In this document: piece after piece, positions 53,124 to 62,123 of the stretch
Position numbering within the stretch: position 1 is the stretch's first letter
Layout: the number at the start of each line of letters is the position of its first letter
NCBI RefSeq assembly: GCF_000740775.1
Contig: NZ_JFGS01000006.1
Span: forward strand, 62,001-126,000
From: Haematobacter missouriensis
GTDB taxonomy: Bacteria > Pseudomonadota > Alphaproteobacteria > Rhodobacterales > Rhodobacteraceae
Length of the DNA: 64,000 nucleotides
Direction: 5' to 3'
Translations under genes and position numbers: made by a program
The notes under the pieces: generated by a model
The model's input: only the letters and a program-made list of their open reading frames with translations
Told to the model about the DNA's origin: nothing
Databases searched by the model: none

Positions 53124-53179
53124 CCGCTGCCCGCTGCCCGCTGCCCGCTGCCCGCTGCCCGCTGCCCGCTGCCCGCTGC
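53124..53179. repeat. Eight tandem copies of CCGCTGC
   Basis: The heptamer CCGCTGC is repeated eight times without a mismatch, and partial copies flank it. Since 7 is not a multiple of 3 the block would shift frame with each copy gained or lost. No gene spans it. Confidence 0.95.
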
Positions 53180-53251
53180 CCCGGTCATGCAGGTCGCCGA
53201 CCGTCTGTCTCGGGATTGTCGTTCAGCCGCTTCCCCCCTTGGGCCAGATGC

Positions 53252-53389
53252 TCAGTCTCGCATGTGGTGGATCGGGCTCGGGATGAATCTGTCGGGCTCT
53301 GTTGTCCAGATCTTGCAGATGTAGTCGTAGGGGTGAGGCCGCAGAGGGTCTTCAGCCTTCGTGCGAAGTTGTGGGCCGTTATGCACCAT
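53252..53389 (-). pseudogene. End of an IS481-type transposase (remnant)
   Basis: On the minus strand the frame reads HPYDYICKIWTTEPDRF then SPIHHMRD and a stop. This resembles the last residues of IS481-family transposases (PYEYICK.WT.EPDRF...P.HH). The sequence before it (from about 53390 up) loses likeness and meets the 9-mer array. The rest of the element is missing. Confidence 0.6.
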
Positions 53390-53613
53390 CAAACCGTGGG
53401 ACCAAACAGCGAGGCCATCCACCGCCGGATGGATTCTCATGGTGCACCCGCCCGCGGGAGCGCCCCGTGCACAAGTGACCGGACTCCTTTTCCTGACCAT
53501 TGGTGGTGCGCTGACGCACCCGGGGTTCGACGACGATGGGTCATCGGATTTCGCGCCGGCAGCCTCCGATACCCCCTTGCGGAATACGTTCCTGGATGAT
53601 CCGCAACGCGTCA

Positions 53614-54071
53614 GCGGCTGTGGCGGCTGTGGCGGCTGTGGCGGCTGTGGCGGCTGTGGCGGCTGTGGCGGCTGTGGCGGCTGTGGCGGCTGTGGCGGCT
53701 GTGGCGGCTGTGGCGGCTGTGGCGGCTGTGGCGGCTGTGGCGGCTGTGGCGGCTGTGGCGGCTGTGGCGGCTGTGGCGGCTGTGGCGGCTGTGGCGGCTG
53801 TGGCGGCTGTGGCGGCTGTGGCGGCTGTGGCGGCTGTGGCGGCTGTGGCGGCTGTGGCGGCTGTGGCGGCTGTGGCGGCTGTGGCGGCTGTGGCGGCTGT
53901 GGCGGCTGTGGCGGCTGTGGCGGCTGTGGCGGCTGTGGCGGCTGTGGCGGCTGTGGCGGCTGTGGCGGCTGTGGCGGCTGTGGCGGCTGTGGCGGCTGTG
54001 GCGGCTGTGGCGGCTGTGGCGGCTGTGGCGGCTGTGGCGGCTGTGGCGGCTGTGGCGGCTGTGGCGGCTGT
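53614..54071. repeat. About 50 perfect tandem copies of GCGGCTGTG
   Basis: From 53614 to 54063 the 9-mer GCGGCTGTG repeats 50 times without a mismatch, and 8 of 9 bases of a further copy follow. As the unit is three codons long and free of stops, both strands stay open through it. The resulting (GlyCysGly), (AlaAlaVal) or (ProProGln) runs are not supported as proteins. The lack of any variation points to recent expansion. Confidence 0.97.
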
Positions 54072-54422
54072 CGGAGCGCGCGGAAATGTTCGCCCACGGT
54101 GCCCTGTCCGTTTTGCAATGGCAGCCTGCTCCACACGCGGCGATCCTCTACCTACCTTTGCCAGAAGCAAGCAAAGGCTACGGGAGCAGGCCTAAGAGGA
54201 ACTGTTTTCGCCCGCATCAGCCGGGGGCGAGGCCTGGATCGCGATCCAGCCCGAAATCGGTCAGATCGACCCGCCCTATCCTGGCCTTCATTAACGTGAA
54301 CCAGGTTGCTCTCCCCGGGAGAAACCCCTGCGGGACGTGACGCGAGAGGCGGGACGGTGCGCAGGGGGCGGGGGACCTGGCGCAAAAGGCGGATATCGCG
54401 CCCTGTCTCTCCGCCCGGGGGT

Positions 54423-54442
54423 CGCGGGGGGCGTCCCCCGCG
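54423..54442 (-). terminator. Perfect hairpin after the dehydrogenase gene
   Basis: CGCGGGGG (54423-54430) pairs exactly with CCCCCGCG (54435-54442) around GCGT. It lies 20 bp after the dehydrogenase stop on the minus strand. It has no T tract, so terminator activity is uncertain. Confidence 0.4.
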
Positions 54443-54461
54443 CCTTGTTCAACGTTCGTGC

Positions 54462-55895
54462 TTACCCAAGACGCGTGATGAAGCGGGTTTCCACATAGGC
54501 ATCCAGCGCTTCCGAGCCGCCTTCCGTGCCATAGCCCGAATCCTTGATGCCGCCGAACGGAACTTCCGGCAGGGCGAGGCCAAGATGGTTGATCGCCAGC
54601 ATACCCGATTCCACCTCGCGCGAGAGGCGGTCCGCCGTGGCGGAGGCGCGGGTGAAGGCATAGGCGGCAAGCCCGTAGGGCAGGCGGTTGGCTTCCGCGA
54701 TCGCCTCGTCCAGATCGCCGAACCGGTTCACGACCGCGACGGGGCCGAAAGGCTCCTCGTTCATGATCCGTGCCTCGGTCGGCACATCGGCCAGCACGGT
54801 CGGCTCGAAGAAGTAGCCCTTGTTGCCGATCCGCTGGCCGCCCGTGGTCAACCGCGCGCCGTGCTCCACGGCATCGCCGATCAGCGCCTGAAGGGCCGGA
54901 ATACGGCGCTCATTGGCGAGCGGACCCATGTCCATGCCCATTTCCAGCCCGTTGCCGACCTTCACGGCCTTCGCCGCTTCGGTGAAACCGTCGATGAAGG
55001 CATCTGCCACCTTCTCCTGAACGAGGAAGCGGGTGGGCGAGACGCAGACCTGCCCCGCATTGCGGAACTTGTGCACGGACATCAGCGAGATCGCCTTCTC
55101 GATATCCGCGTCCTCCGCCACGATGACCGGCGCATGACCACCAAGCTCCATCGTTGCGCGTTTCATGCTCTGCGCGGCGAGCGCCGCGAGCTGTTTGCCG
55201 ACGGGGGTGGAGCCGGTGAAGGTCACCTTGCGGATGGTCGGATGCGGGATGAGGTATTCGGAGATCTCGGCGGGCACCCCGTAAACAAGGTTGATGACGC
55301 CCGCAGGCGCGCCCGCATCGATGAAGCAGCGGATCAGTTCGGCGGGAGAGGAGGGCGTCTCCTCCGGCGCCTTCACGATGATGGAGCAGCCCGTCGCCAC
55401 GGCGGCGGAGAGCTTGCGCACCACCTGGTTGATCGGGAAGTTCCAGGGCGTGAAGGCCGCGACCGGCCCGACGGGAAGCTTCATGGTGATCTGCATCACC
55501 CCCGGCTGGCGGGAGGGGATGACCTGACCATAGGTGCGGCGGCCTTCCTCGGCGAACCATTCGATGGTTTCCGCGCCGGCGAGGATCTCACCCTTGGCCT
55601 GGGCAAGCGGCTTGCCCTGTTCGCGGGTCATCTTCCAGGCGATGTCGTCGGCCCGCTCACGCAGCAGTGCCGCGGCCTTGCGCATGACCTTCACCCGGTC
55701 CATGACGCCGGTGTTCTTCCAGATCTCGAAACCCTTCTCCGCGGCGACAAGCGCGCGGTCCAGATCCGCCTGTTTGGCCCAGGCGACGCGGCCGATCTCC
55801 TCTTCCGTCGCGGGATCGACGACGGGGATCCACCCGCCCGAGCCATCGCACCAGGCGCCGTCGATGTGGAGCTGGACGTCTGTATAGGCAGGCAT
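54462..55895 (-). CDS. gabD: NAD(P)-dependent succinate-semialdehyde dehydrogenase type
   Basis: A 477-residue aldehyde dehydrogenase, best matched to the succinate- or 2-oxoglutarate-semialdehyde group. It has [15 protein letters not shown], the NAD site [15 protein letters not shown], the catalytic-Glu region [11 protein letters not shown], the catalytic Cys in [14 protein letters not shown], and the C-terminal EPFGPVA and [15 protein letters not shown]. The ATG at 55895 was preferred to one five codons earlier. The exact substrate within the family is not certain. Confidence 0.85.
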   Translation of the reverse strand: MPAYTDVQLHIDGAWCDGSGGWIPVVDPATEEEIGRVAWAKQADLDRALVAAEKGFEIWKNTGVMDRVKVMRKAAALLRERADDIAWKMTREQGKPLAQAKGEILAGAETIEWFAEEGRRTYGQVIPSRQPGVMQITMKLPVGPVAAFTPWNFPINQVVRKLSAAVATGCSIIVKAPEETPSSPAELIRCFIDAGAPAGVINLVYGVPAEISEYLIPHPTIRKVTFTGSTPVGKQLAALAAQSMKRATMELGGHAPVIVAEDADIEKAISLMSVHKFRNAGQVCVSPTRFLVQEKVADAFIDGFTEAAKAVKVGNGLEMGMDMGPLANERRIPALQALIGDAVEHGARLTTGGQRIGNKGYFFEPTVLADVPTEARIMNEEPFGPVAVVNRFGDLDEAIAEANRLPYGLAAYAFTRASATADRLSREVESGMLAINHLGLALPEVPFGGIKDSGYGTEGGSEALDAYVETRFITRLG

Positions 55896-56108
55896 GATGG
55901 TTCCTCTCATCCGAATGAAGGTCAGCGATGCGCCGCAGGCAGCGGCCCCGCGCAGTCTTGGCGCTGCTCTCCGTCAGGGTCAAGGGCGGGTTGCCCGTCG
56001 GGCGGGCAGATGCCTGACAGACGTCCGCCCGCCGCGTGTCGGTTGCGGTCCTGCCGTCGGCAACGACGCCATGGATCTGATGATCGCCCTTTTCCGGGTG
56101 CAGTCCCC

Positions 56109-56447
56109 GTGCTCGACGCGCTCACAAAGGCTTGTCAGGGCCGCACCGTAGTGACCGATATAACCGCCAGTTTTGCCTCGGGTACGATCACGGCGATTGT
56201 CGGAACCTCAGGCTCGGGCAAGACGACGCTGTTGCGGATGATCAACCGGTTGATCGAGCCTACGTCGGGCGCCGTGCGGATCAACGGCACCGACGTGAAG
56301 GATCTGCCAGCGGTGGAACTGCGACGGAGTATCGGCTATGTCATTCAGGGCAATGGCCTCTTCCCTCATTGGACCGCGGCGCGCAATATCGCTACCGTCC
56401 CGGCACTGCTCGGTTGGCCGGAGGACAAGATCGCCGCGCGGGTGCGC
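56109..56447 (+). pseudogene. Truncated osmoprotectant ABC transporter ATPase (N-terminal part only)
   Basis: About 113 residues resemble the start of glycine-betaine/choline ATPases (ProV/OpuCA). Visible are TKACQGRTVVTDI, Walker A VGTSGSGKTTLLRMINRLIEPTSG, and the Q-loop IGYVIQGNGLFPHWTAARNIATVPALLGWPEDKIAARV. It then breaks into unrelated sequence and lacks the signature, Walker B and switch regions. The frame runs on without a stop into gltS. A GTG at 56109 is the best start, without a good ribosome site. It is a broken remnant of a transport operon. Confidence 0.65.
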
Positions 56448-56525
56448 GGTTCGGCGACGGCTCGCTTGCCAGCTTCCCGTTCAGGTCCTACGCTTTCCCG
56501 AACGGCGGTTAGCGGAGATACCTTC

Positions 56526-57743
56526 ATGCAACTTCAGGTGTTGCAGGTCGATGCGCATCTCTCGTTCACGCTGGCGGTGTTCCTGCTCATCGTCGGGAAG
56601 ATACTCACTTTGCGCTGGTCGCTGCTGCGCCGGTATTCCATCCCGGAGGCGGTTGCGGGCGGGCTGGCCTTCATCGCTATCGTCACGATCCTTCACATGT
56701 TCTGGGGGATCGACGTGGAGATGGAGCTTGGCGCGCGGGATTTCCTTCTGCTCGTGTTCTTTGCCGGGATCGGGCTGAACGCCGATATCCGGGCGTTGCG
56801 GGAGGGCGGTCGCCCCTTGCTGGTGCTGACAGGCATTTCGGTGGCCTTCATGGTCATGCAGAACATCGCGGGGGTCGCGGTTGCACGGGCCTTCGGGCGT
56901 CCCGCGCTGGAGGGGCTGCTGGTCGGCTCCATCCCGCTGACAGGCGGCGTAGGAACGACGCTTGCCTGGGCGCCGATTCTGGAGACGCAACATGGCATCG
57001 CCACTGCGATGGAGCTGGGTGTCGCCTCCAACACGGTCGGGCTGATAGCGGCCTGTCTCATCGGGGGGCCGATGGCCGCCTTTCTGATGACCCGCTACCG
57101 GGTGCGCCCCTCCGGGGACAGACGTCTGGAAATCGGCGCCACGCATCAGAATCCGCCGCCGCTCGACTATATGTCGGTGTTGTGGGCGGTCCTTCTGCTG
57201 GATGTAACGGTTATGGCCGGGCGGGCGCTGCATGGCGTGATCTCGCTCACAGGCGTCACGCTTCCCGCGTTTGTCAGCTGTCTTCTCGCCGGTATTCTTG
57301 TCCGGGCGCTGCTTCCGGGCAGGCTTCGGGGCCGGGTGAGCCGCCAGTGGCCCGGAATGCGTCGCGCGATGGCGCTTCTGTCGGAACTGGCGCTGGGCCT
57401 GTTCCTGGTCATGGCGCTCATGGGGTTGAAGCCTTGGGCGCTCGCGGAGGTTCTGGGTTTCGTGACGGTTGCGCTGGCGGTGCAGATCGCGCTGACGCTG
57501 ATCTATACGGTCTTCGTCGTGTTCCGAACGATGGGGCGGGACTATGAGAGCGTGGTGATTTCCTCTGGCTTCGGCGGCATCACGCTCGGCTCCACCGCCA
57601 CCGCCATCGCCAACATGACGGCGGTAGCGCAGCAATACGGAGCTGCCCATGCGGCCTTCGTCGTAGTCCCGCTGGTCTGCGGTTTTTTCATCGACCTCGC
57701 GAATGCGGCCATCATTTCGGCCTTCGTGCGAGTGCTGGCATAG
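56526..57743 (+). CDS. gltS: Sodium/glutamate symporter GltS
   Basis: A 405-residue membrane transporter with about ten helices. Family traits include LRRYSIPEAVAGGLAF, LLVFFAGIGLNADIRALREGG, GGVGTTLAWAPILE near the first re-entrant loop, and a second such loop around GFGGITLGSTATAIANM. The ATG at 56526 marks where GltS likeness begins; the frame upstream is the ABC remnant and antisense DNA. It probably imports glutamate with sodium. Confidence 0.9.
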   Translation: MQLQVLQVDAHLSFTLAVFLLIVGKILTLRWSLLRRYSIPEAVAGGLAFIAIVTILHMFWGIDVEMELGARDFLLLVFFAGIGLNADIRALREGGRPLLVLTGISVAFMVMQNIAGVAVARAFGRPALEGLLVGSIPLTGGVGTTLAWAPILETQHGIATAMELGVASNTVGLIAACLIGGPMAAFLMTRYRVRPSGDRRLEIGATHQNPPPLDYMSVLWAVLLLDVTVMAGRALHGVISLTGVTLPAFVSCLLAGILVRALLPGRLRGRVSRQWPGMRRAMALLSELALGLFLVMALMGLKPWALAEVLGFVTVALAVQIALTLIYTVFVVFRTMGRDYESVVISSGFGGITLGSTATAIANMTAVAQQYGAAHAAFVVVPLVCGFFIDLANAAIISAFVRVLA

Positions 57744-57758
57744 AGGCGTTCAAATAGA

Positions 57759-57768
57759 TTGAATTCAA
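57759..57768. promoter_or_regulatory. Palindrome upstream of the MarR gene (possible operator)
   Basis: TTGAATTCAA is a perfect 10-bp palindrome in an AT-rich stretch (about 57745-57790) just before the MarR start. MarR proteins often bind such sites near their own start. This assignment is by position only. Confidence 0.4.
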
Positions 57769-57793
57769 ATTAATTGCATACCATATTGTTGGC

Positions 57794-58246
57794 ATGCGTC
57801 ATGATACACCGCTCTCCCGTTTCGGTTTCGTCTTTTCCCGCACCGCACGCCGCTGGCGGCGTGAGCTTGACCTGCGTCTGGCAGGGATCGGCATGGCCGA
57901 TGCCACCTGGCCACCCCTCGTGCACCTCAGCCTGTCGGGAGGCGGGATCAGCCAGAAAGATCTGGCGGAACGTGTGGGTATCGACGGGTCGAGCCTGGTG
58001 CGGCTGCTTGATATCCTGTCGGAGCGGGGCCTGCTCGAGCGCCGGCCCGATCCCGGGGACCGTCGCTCCCGCCAGCTCTATCTCACCCCAGCTGGGAAGG
58101 CGGCGGTCCGGAGGATCGAGGAGGTTCTGGAGCGGACCGAGCATGAGATGCTCGAAGATCTGGGCCACGATGACCTGATGCGTCTTCTGGAGGCGATGGA
58201 TCGCATCGACCGGCGAATCGCCCGCATGCAGCAGGAGGAACGGTAA
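57794..58246 (+). CDS. MarR-family transcriptional regulator
   Basis: A 150-residue regulator. The winged helix is ISQKDLAERVGIDGSSLVRLLDILSERGLLERRPDPGDRRSRQLYLTPAG, including the DPGDRRSR wing. Its stop overlaps the ATG of the FUSC exporter gene (TAATG), so the two are cotranslated. It should hold that exporter down until a toxic compound, perhaps an aromatic acid, binds. Confidence 0.92.
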   Translation: MRHDTPLSRFGFVFSRTARRWRRELDLRLAGIGMADATWPPLVHLSLSGGGISQKDLAERVGIDGSSLVRLLDILSERGLLERRPDPGDRRSRQLYLTPAGKAAVRRIEEVLERTEHEMLEDLGHDDLMRLLEAMDRIDRRIARMQQEER

Positions 58247-60180
58247 TGGCGAGCCTTCTTTCCCGTCTGGGCATTGACGCGGCCCGCCTGCGCTTTACCG
58301 GACTGACGGCGCTTGCAGCCTGTCTGTCGCTGGTTGCGGCCTGGGCATTGGGGCTGGAGCATCCGCAATGGTCGGCCATGTCGGTCTGGGCGGCAGCGCT
58401 GCCGGTGCGCGGCCAGCTTGTGGAAAAAGCCGCCAACCGGTTTCTGGGCACCGTGGTCGGCGCGCTGTTCGGCATGGGGCTGATGGTTGTCTCCGGCGGC
58501 GACATGGTGGTTCTGGTCGTGGGAATCGCGCTGTGGCTGGGGCTTTGCGCCGGGATCGGGAACGTCATCCGGGGGTTCGCGGCCTACGGCGCCATGCTGG
58601 CGGGCTATTCCGCGGCCATGGTCGCGCTTCTTGATACCGGACATCCTGAGAACGTACTGGACCTTGGGCTGGACAGGATGGCGACGGTGCTTGTCGGCGT
58701 CGCCATCGCGCTGGCCGTCGGCTGGGTCTTTGGTCGCGCCGCCGACCGGTCGGAGCCTTACGCCCGCGTCAGGGTGCTGACCCGTAGCCTGCTGACCGCG
58801 GCTGCCGCCACGCTCCGCGGCGTGCCTGCCGACGCGCGGGAGGCGACGGCCCTCCTCTCCGAAATGGCGTCGATCGAGGATACTCTGGACACCGCCACCG
58901 CCGGCTCCCGCCGCGCCCGCAGGAGCGCGCGGGCGACCCGCTGGCTTCTGTCGGGGCAGGTCGGGCTGATGCTCTGGCTCCGGTCGGAACGGGAGGGCCG
59001 CGTGCCGCGCACGGGGGATGCGCACACGGCGGCAGCGCTGGACACCGCTGCCGCCGCCATCGACCGGGGGGACGACATCTCGCCGGTGTTGCGCGCCGCG
59101 GCGGCCGAGGCCGGTCCCGCGCTCGCCCGCGCCCTCACCGCCCTGGCCGATGCGCCGTGGCAGGAGGCGGGGCGCGCCGATCCGGCGCCCGTCCACCGCG
59201 ACTGGCGGGGGGGCCGTGAGGCGGCAATCCGGGCCGTCGTGACCATGCTGGTCGTGGGCGGCATCTGGATCGTCACGGGCTGGTCCTTTGGGGCCTACAT
59301 GATGCTGGGTGCATCAATCATGACCTCGGTCTTTTCGAGCTTCGACAACCCGTCGGTGACAATCCGTACCGTGCTGCTCGGGCAGGCGCTTGGGGCACTT
59401 GGGGCGCTGGCGGTGCGATGGCTGCTCTGGCCGCTCGCATCCGGCGAGTTCGGTCTCATCCTCCTCATGATGCCCGCGATTCTCATCGGCGCCCTGCTGA
59501 TGGCGCAGCGGCGGATGGGACAGGCGGCCTATGACTACAATATGGTCGTCATGCTGATGCTGCAGCCCGTCTGGCCGCTCACGATGAGCCTGTCCACCTC
59601 GATCACGGCCGCTGTGGCCGTGGTGCTGGGTCCGCTCGCCGGGCTGGTGGCGTTCCGGCTGATCTATCCGGTGGATGGCGTCCGGCGGCTGACAATGCTG
59701 CGCGAAACCATGGTGACGGAGTTGACCCACCTCGCACGGGAGCCGCAGGCGGCGCATCGGGCTTCGGTCTGGCGGGCACGGCTTCATCACCGGGTGCTGC
59801 GGCTGGTCCGCTGGTCGGAAAAGCTTGACCGCGCGCCTGTCCGGGCGGCGGACGGGGGGCTGGCGGTGCTGACGCTCGGACGGGCGATCCTTCATCTCCA
59901 CGATCTCTCTGCCCTGCCGCTCTCGCCGCCGCAGACCCGGCGCGTTCGCGCGGTTCTGGAACGCCTGTCCCGGCTGGACCGGGAGCCTCGCAAGGCTGCC
60001 CGCGCGCTGCGGAAGGGCGCAGATGCGCTTGCCGCCGTGCCATCGGCGGATGTCCGGCTGCTCCGCGCCGCCGCGGACGGGCTGGAGCAGAACATCGACT
60101 TCTTCCAGCTTGGGACCGGTGTCACCCCCTCCGGCGGCGCATCAGGTGATCCGGTCAGCGCCGGGCCCGCCCCTGCATGA
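58246..60180 (+). CDS. FUSC-family (aromatic acid/fusaric acid type) exporter
   Basis: A 644-residue inner-membrane protein with two clusters of helices (about residues 15-165 and 325-480) and cytoplasmic parts after each. It has HPQWSAMSVWAAALPVRGQLVEKAANRFLGTVVGA, the FUSC mark. It is coupled to the MarR gene before it. No membrane-fusion protein or outer-membrane channel is beside it, so export across the outer membrane would need partners elsewhere. It overlaps the next, opposite-strand gene by 26 bases. Confidence 0.85.
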   Translation: MASLLSRLGIDAARLRFTGLTALAACLSLVAAWALGLEHPQWSAMSVWAAALPVRGQLVEKAANRFLGTVVGALFGMGLMVVSGGDMVVLVVGIALWLGLCAGIGNVIRGFAAYGAMLAGYSAAMVALLDTGHPENVLDLGLDRMATVLVGVAIALAVGWVFGRAADRSEPYARVRVLTRSLLTAAAATLRGVPADAREATALLSEMASIEDTLDTATAGSRRARRSARATRWLLSGQVGLMLWLRSEREGRVPRTGDAHTAAALDTAAAAIDRGDDISPVLRAAAAEAGPALARALTALADAPWQEAGRADPAPVHRDWRGGREAAIRAVVTMLVVGGIWIVTGWSFGAYMMLGASIMTSVFSSFDNPSVTIRTVLLGQALGALGALAVRWLLWPLASGEFGLILLMMPAILIGALLMAQRRMGQAAYDYNMVVMLMLQPVWPLTMSLSTSITAAVAVVLGPLAGLVAFRLIYPVDGVRRLTMLRETMVTELTHLAREPQAAHRASVWRARLHHRVLRLVRWSEKLDRAPVRAADGGLAVLTLGRAILHLHDLSALPLSPPQTRRVRAVLERLSRLDREPRKAARALRKGADALAAVPSADVRLLRAAADGLEQNIDFFQLGTGVTPSGGASGDPVSAGPAPA

Positions 60181-61933
60181 GTTCCATTACCAGGAACAGC
60201 AGCGCCACGATCACCGTCACCACCACGGAGGCCGCGGCAAGCGTGGGGTTCACCTGAAAGAGAATGTCGTCCCACATCTGCTTGGGCAAAGTGGTGACCA
60301 GACCGCCGCCGACGAACATGGCGATGGTGAGTTCCTCGAACGACTGCAGGAAGCCGGTGATGAATCCCACGACAAGCCCACTCGCCACCAGCGGCAGGGT
60401 GATCCGCCGGGCGATGGCAAGCGGAGGCGCCCCCAGCGTCGCTGCCGCTTGATCCAGCCGCCAGTCGTGGCCCTTGAAGGTGCCGAGGAGGACGACGAAC
60501 ACGATGGGCAGCGCGATGACCGAATGCCCGACGATCAGCGCGGCATTCGTTGCGACCATCTGGAACTGTGCGAAGACGTAGAAGAGCGACATGGCGATGA
60601 CGATGGTGGGCACGACCATGGGCGCCATGAACAGCAGGAACAGTGGTCCCGACAGACGGCTGTCGCCCCGCACCACCGCCAGCGCGGCAAGGCCCGCCAG
60701 CACCACCGTGACCACCGCCGTCGCAAGGCCCACGGCGAAGGAGCGCGTCATTGCCGCCAGCCAGAGGGGGGAGCTAAAGAAGGTTTCAAACCAACGCAGG
60801 CTGAAACCTTCGGGCGGAAAGGTCATGAAGTCGCCCGCTGTGAAGGCCATCGGGAAGAACCCTACCACCGGAAACAGCAGCACGAGGATCAGCCCCCAGG
60901 CATAGAGATCGAGCAGTCGTGCGCCCGGCAGGCCCCGGAGATGGCTTGCCCAGAGCTGCTCCACCTTCGCGAAGCTCTCGCCCAGACCCGTCGCCACGCC
61001 CAGACCCAGACGGCGGAACAGGCTCTCAGGCGGACGCGGGCGCGCCCCGCCTCCGGCGATGGAGGAAATGCCGAACACCCGGTCGAACAACAAGATGGCG
61101 AGCAGGGTGCTCCCCATAAGCACCAGCGCCAGCACCGCGCCGAACTGCCAGTTCTGAAGCTGGTTGATCTGCGAGATGATCATCTGGCCGATCAGCGTTT
61201 CCTTGGGTGAGCCGATGAGCGCGGGAGTGATGAAGAATCCCAGCGACATGACGAAGATCAACAGCGCCGCCGTTGCGACCCCGCGCATGGAAAGCGGCAG
61301 GTAGATGCGCCAGAACGCCTGCGCCCCCGTCGCGCCGAGCGTGGCGGCGGCGGGCGTCAGGCGCCTGTCGATCTGGTTGAGCACCGGCATCATCGTGACC
61401 ACGCCGAGGGGCAGCATCGTATGCGCCATCCCGAGCATTACCGTCGGGCGGGAGAACAGCAGCCCGTCGCCGCCCGGTAGCCCGAGCGCATTCATCGCGG
61501 CCGCCACCACGCCGTTCCGGCCCAGCAGCACCAGCCAGGAGAAGTTCTTGACCAGCGCGCTCGTCCAGAAGGCCAGAAGCACCAACATCAGCACTATCCG
61601 CTGCCGCCGTGGCGGTTGCTTTGCAAGCCAGTAGGCCAGCGGATAGCCCAACAGGATGCAGATTACCGTCACCTGAAAGGCGATGGCGAAGGTGGTCTGC
61701 AGCACCCGCTGATACAGGGGGGAGGAGACGAGCTTTCGGAAGCCTTCGAGGCTGAACGCTCCATGCTTGTCCTGGAACGCCACAGTCATCATCTGGCCTA
61801 CGGGCCAGAGGAACCACACGGCAAGGAACAGCAGAGCCGGCAGCGCCAGCCAGAGAAGCGATACCCGCCGTTGCCGCCGGACGGGCCGCGGGGCGGGTGA
61901 GGTCATCGCGGGCGCGAGGGTCTGATCGGTCAT
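60155..61933 (-). CDS. Fused ABC permease, PotB plus PotC type
   Basis: A 592-residue protein joining two permeases that are normally separate. The first half (to about residue 285) has the EAA loop AAATLGATGAQAFWRIYLPLSMRG. The second (from about 330) has AAATLGAPPLAIARRITLPLVASG. Each half has six helices and a linker of about 50 residues joins them. The start at 61933 was chosen because the N-terminus fits the fold; the frame extends 22 codons back. It belongs to a putrescine/spermidine or Fe/thiamine-type importer with the binding protein and ATPase next to it. Confidence 0.88.
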   Translation of the reverse strand: MTDQTLAPAMTSPAPRPVRRQRRVSLLWLALPALLFLAVWFLWPVGQMMTVAFQDKHGAFSLEGFRKLVSSPLYQRVLQTTFAIAFQVTVICILLGYPLAYWLAKQPPRRQRIVLMLVLLAFWTSALVKNFSWLVLLGRNGVVAAAMNALGLPGGDGLLFSRPTVMLGMAHTMLPLGVVTMMPVLNQIDRRLTPAAATLGATGAQAFWRIYLPLSMRGVATAALLIFVMSLGFFITPALIGSPKETLIGQMIISQINQLQNWQFGAVLALVLMGSTLLAILLFDRVFGISSIAGGGARPRPPESLFRRLGLGVATGLGESFAKVEQLWASHLRGLPGARLLDLYAWGLILVLLFPVVGFFPMAFTAGDFMTFPPEGFSLRWFETFFSSPLWLAAMTRSFAVGLATAVVTVVLAGLAALAVVRGDSRLSGPLFLLFMAPMVVPTIVIAMSLFYVFAQFQMVATNAALIVGHSVIALPIVFVVLLGTFKGHDWRLDQAAATLGAPPLAIARRITLPLVASGLVVGFITGFLQSFEELTIAMFVGGGLVTTLPKQMWDDILFQVNPTLAAASVVVTVIVALLFLVMELMQGRARR

Positions 61934-62123
61934 CTCTCGGCTTCCTTCGGTCTTCGATCCGGTCTTCGATCCAGTTCCGGGCCGCTCTGCGGCCGGCAAT
62001 CGCCGTGTTCCCGAGCGCCGCCGGTATGTTCAGCTCCGGCAGGCCATGAATGCAGCAGGCCGGACAGGGGTGCCGCTCACCCCGGCGGTCGCGGTGAGCG
62101 GCGGCATGTGCCTGCCTCTCCGG
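61934..62123. other. Gap between permease and binding-protein genes
   Basis: About 190 bases with no gene. A repeated GGTCTTCGATCC near 61950-61980 is present as two close copies. No clear promoter or terminator is seen. Confidence 0.5.

Larger units (their letters stand above)
52960..54461. other. 1.5-kb non-coding stretch rich in repeats and decayed IS DNA
   Basis: No intact gene is seen. It holds eight copies of a 7-mer (53124-53179), a remnant of an IS481-type transposase end (53252-53389), about 50 copies of a 9-mer (53614-54071) and a hairpin (54423-54442). Long open frames here come only from the tandem repeats, which lack stops in several frames. Confidence 0.75.

Noticed and set aside
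53614-54071. CRISPR array
   Set aside because: The repeats are 9 bp and directly joined, with no spacers and no cas genes nearby.
53252-54299. Open frames giving Cys-Gly-Gly, Ala-Val-Ala, Pro-Pro-Gln or Ala-Thr-Ala proteins
   Set aside because: All come from the 9-mer array, which lacks stops in several frames. No start context or conserved flanks support translation.
54306-57743. One very long open frame of 1145 codons
   Set aside because: It joins antisense of the dehydrogenase gene, a truncated ABC ATPase and the real gltS. Only the last part has family likeness; the rest is open because the DNA is GC-rich.
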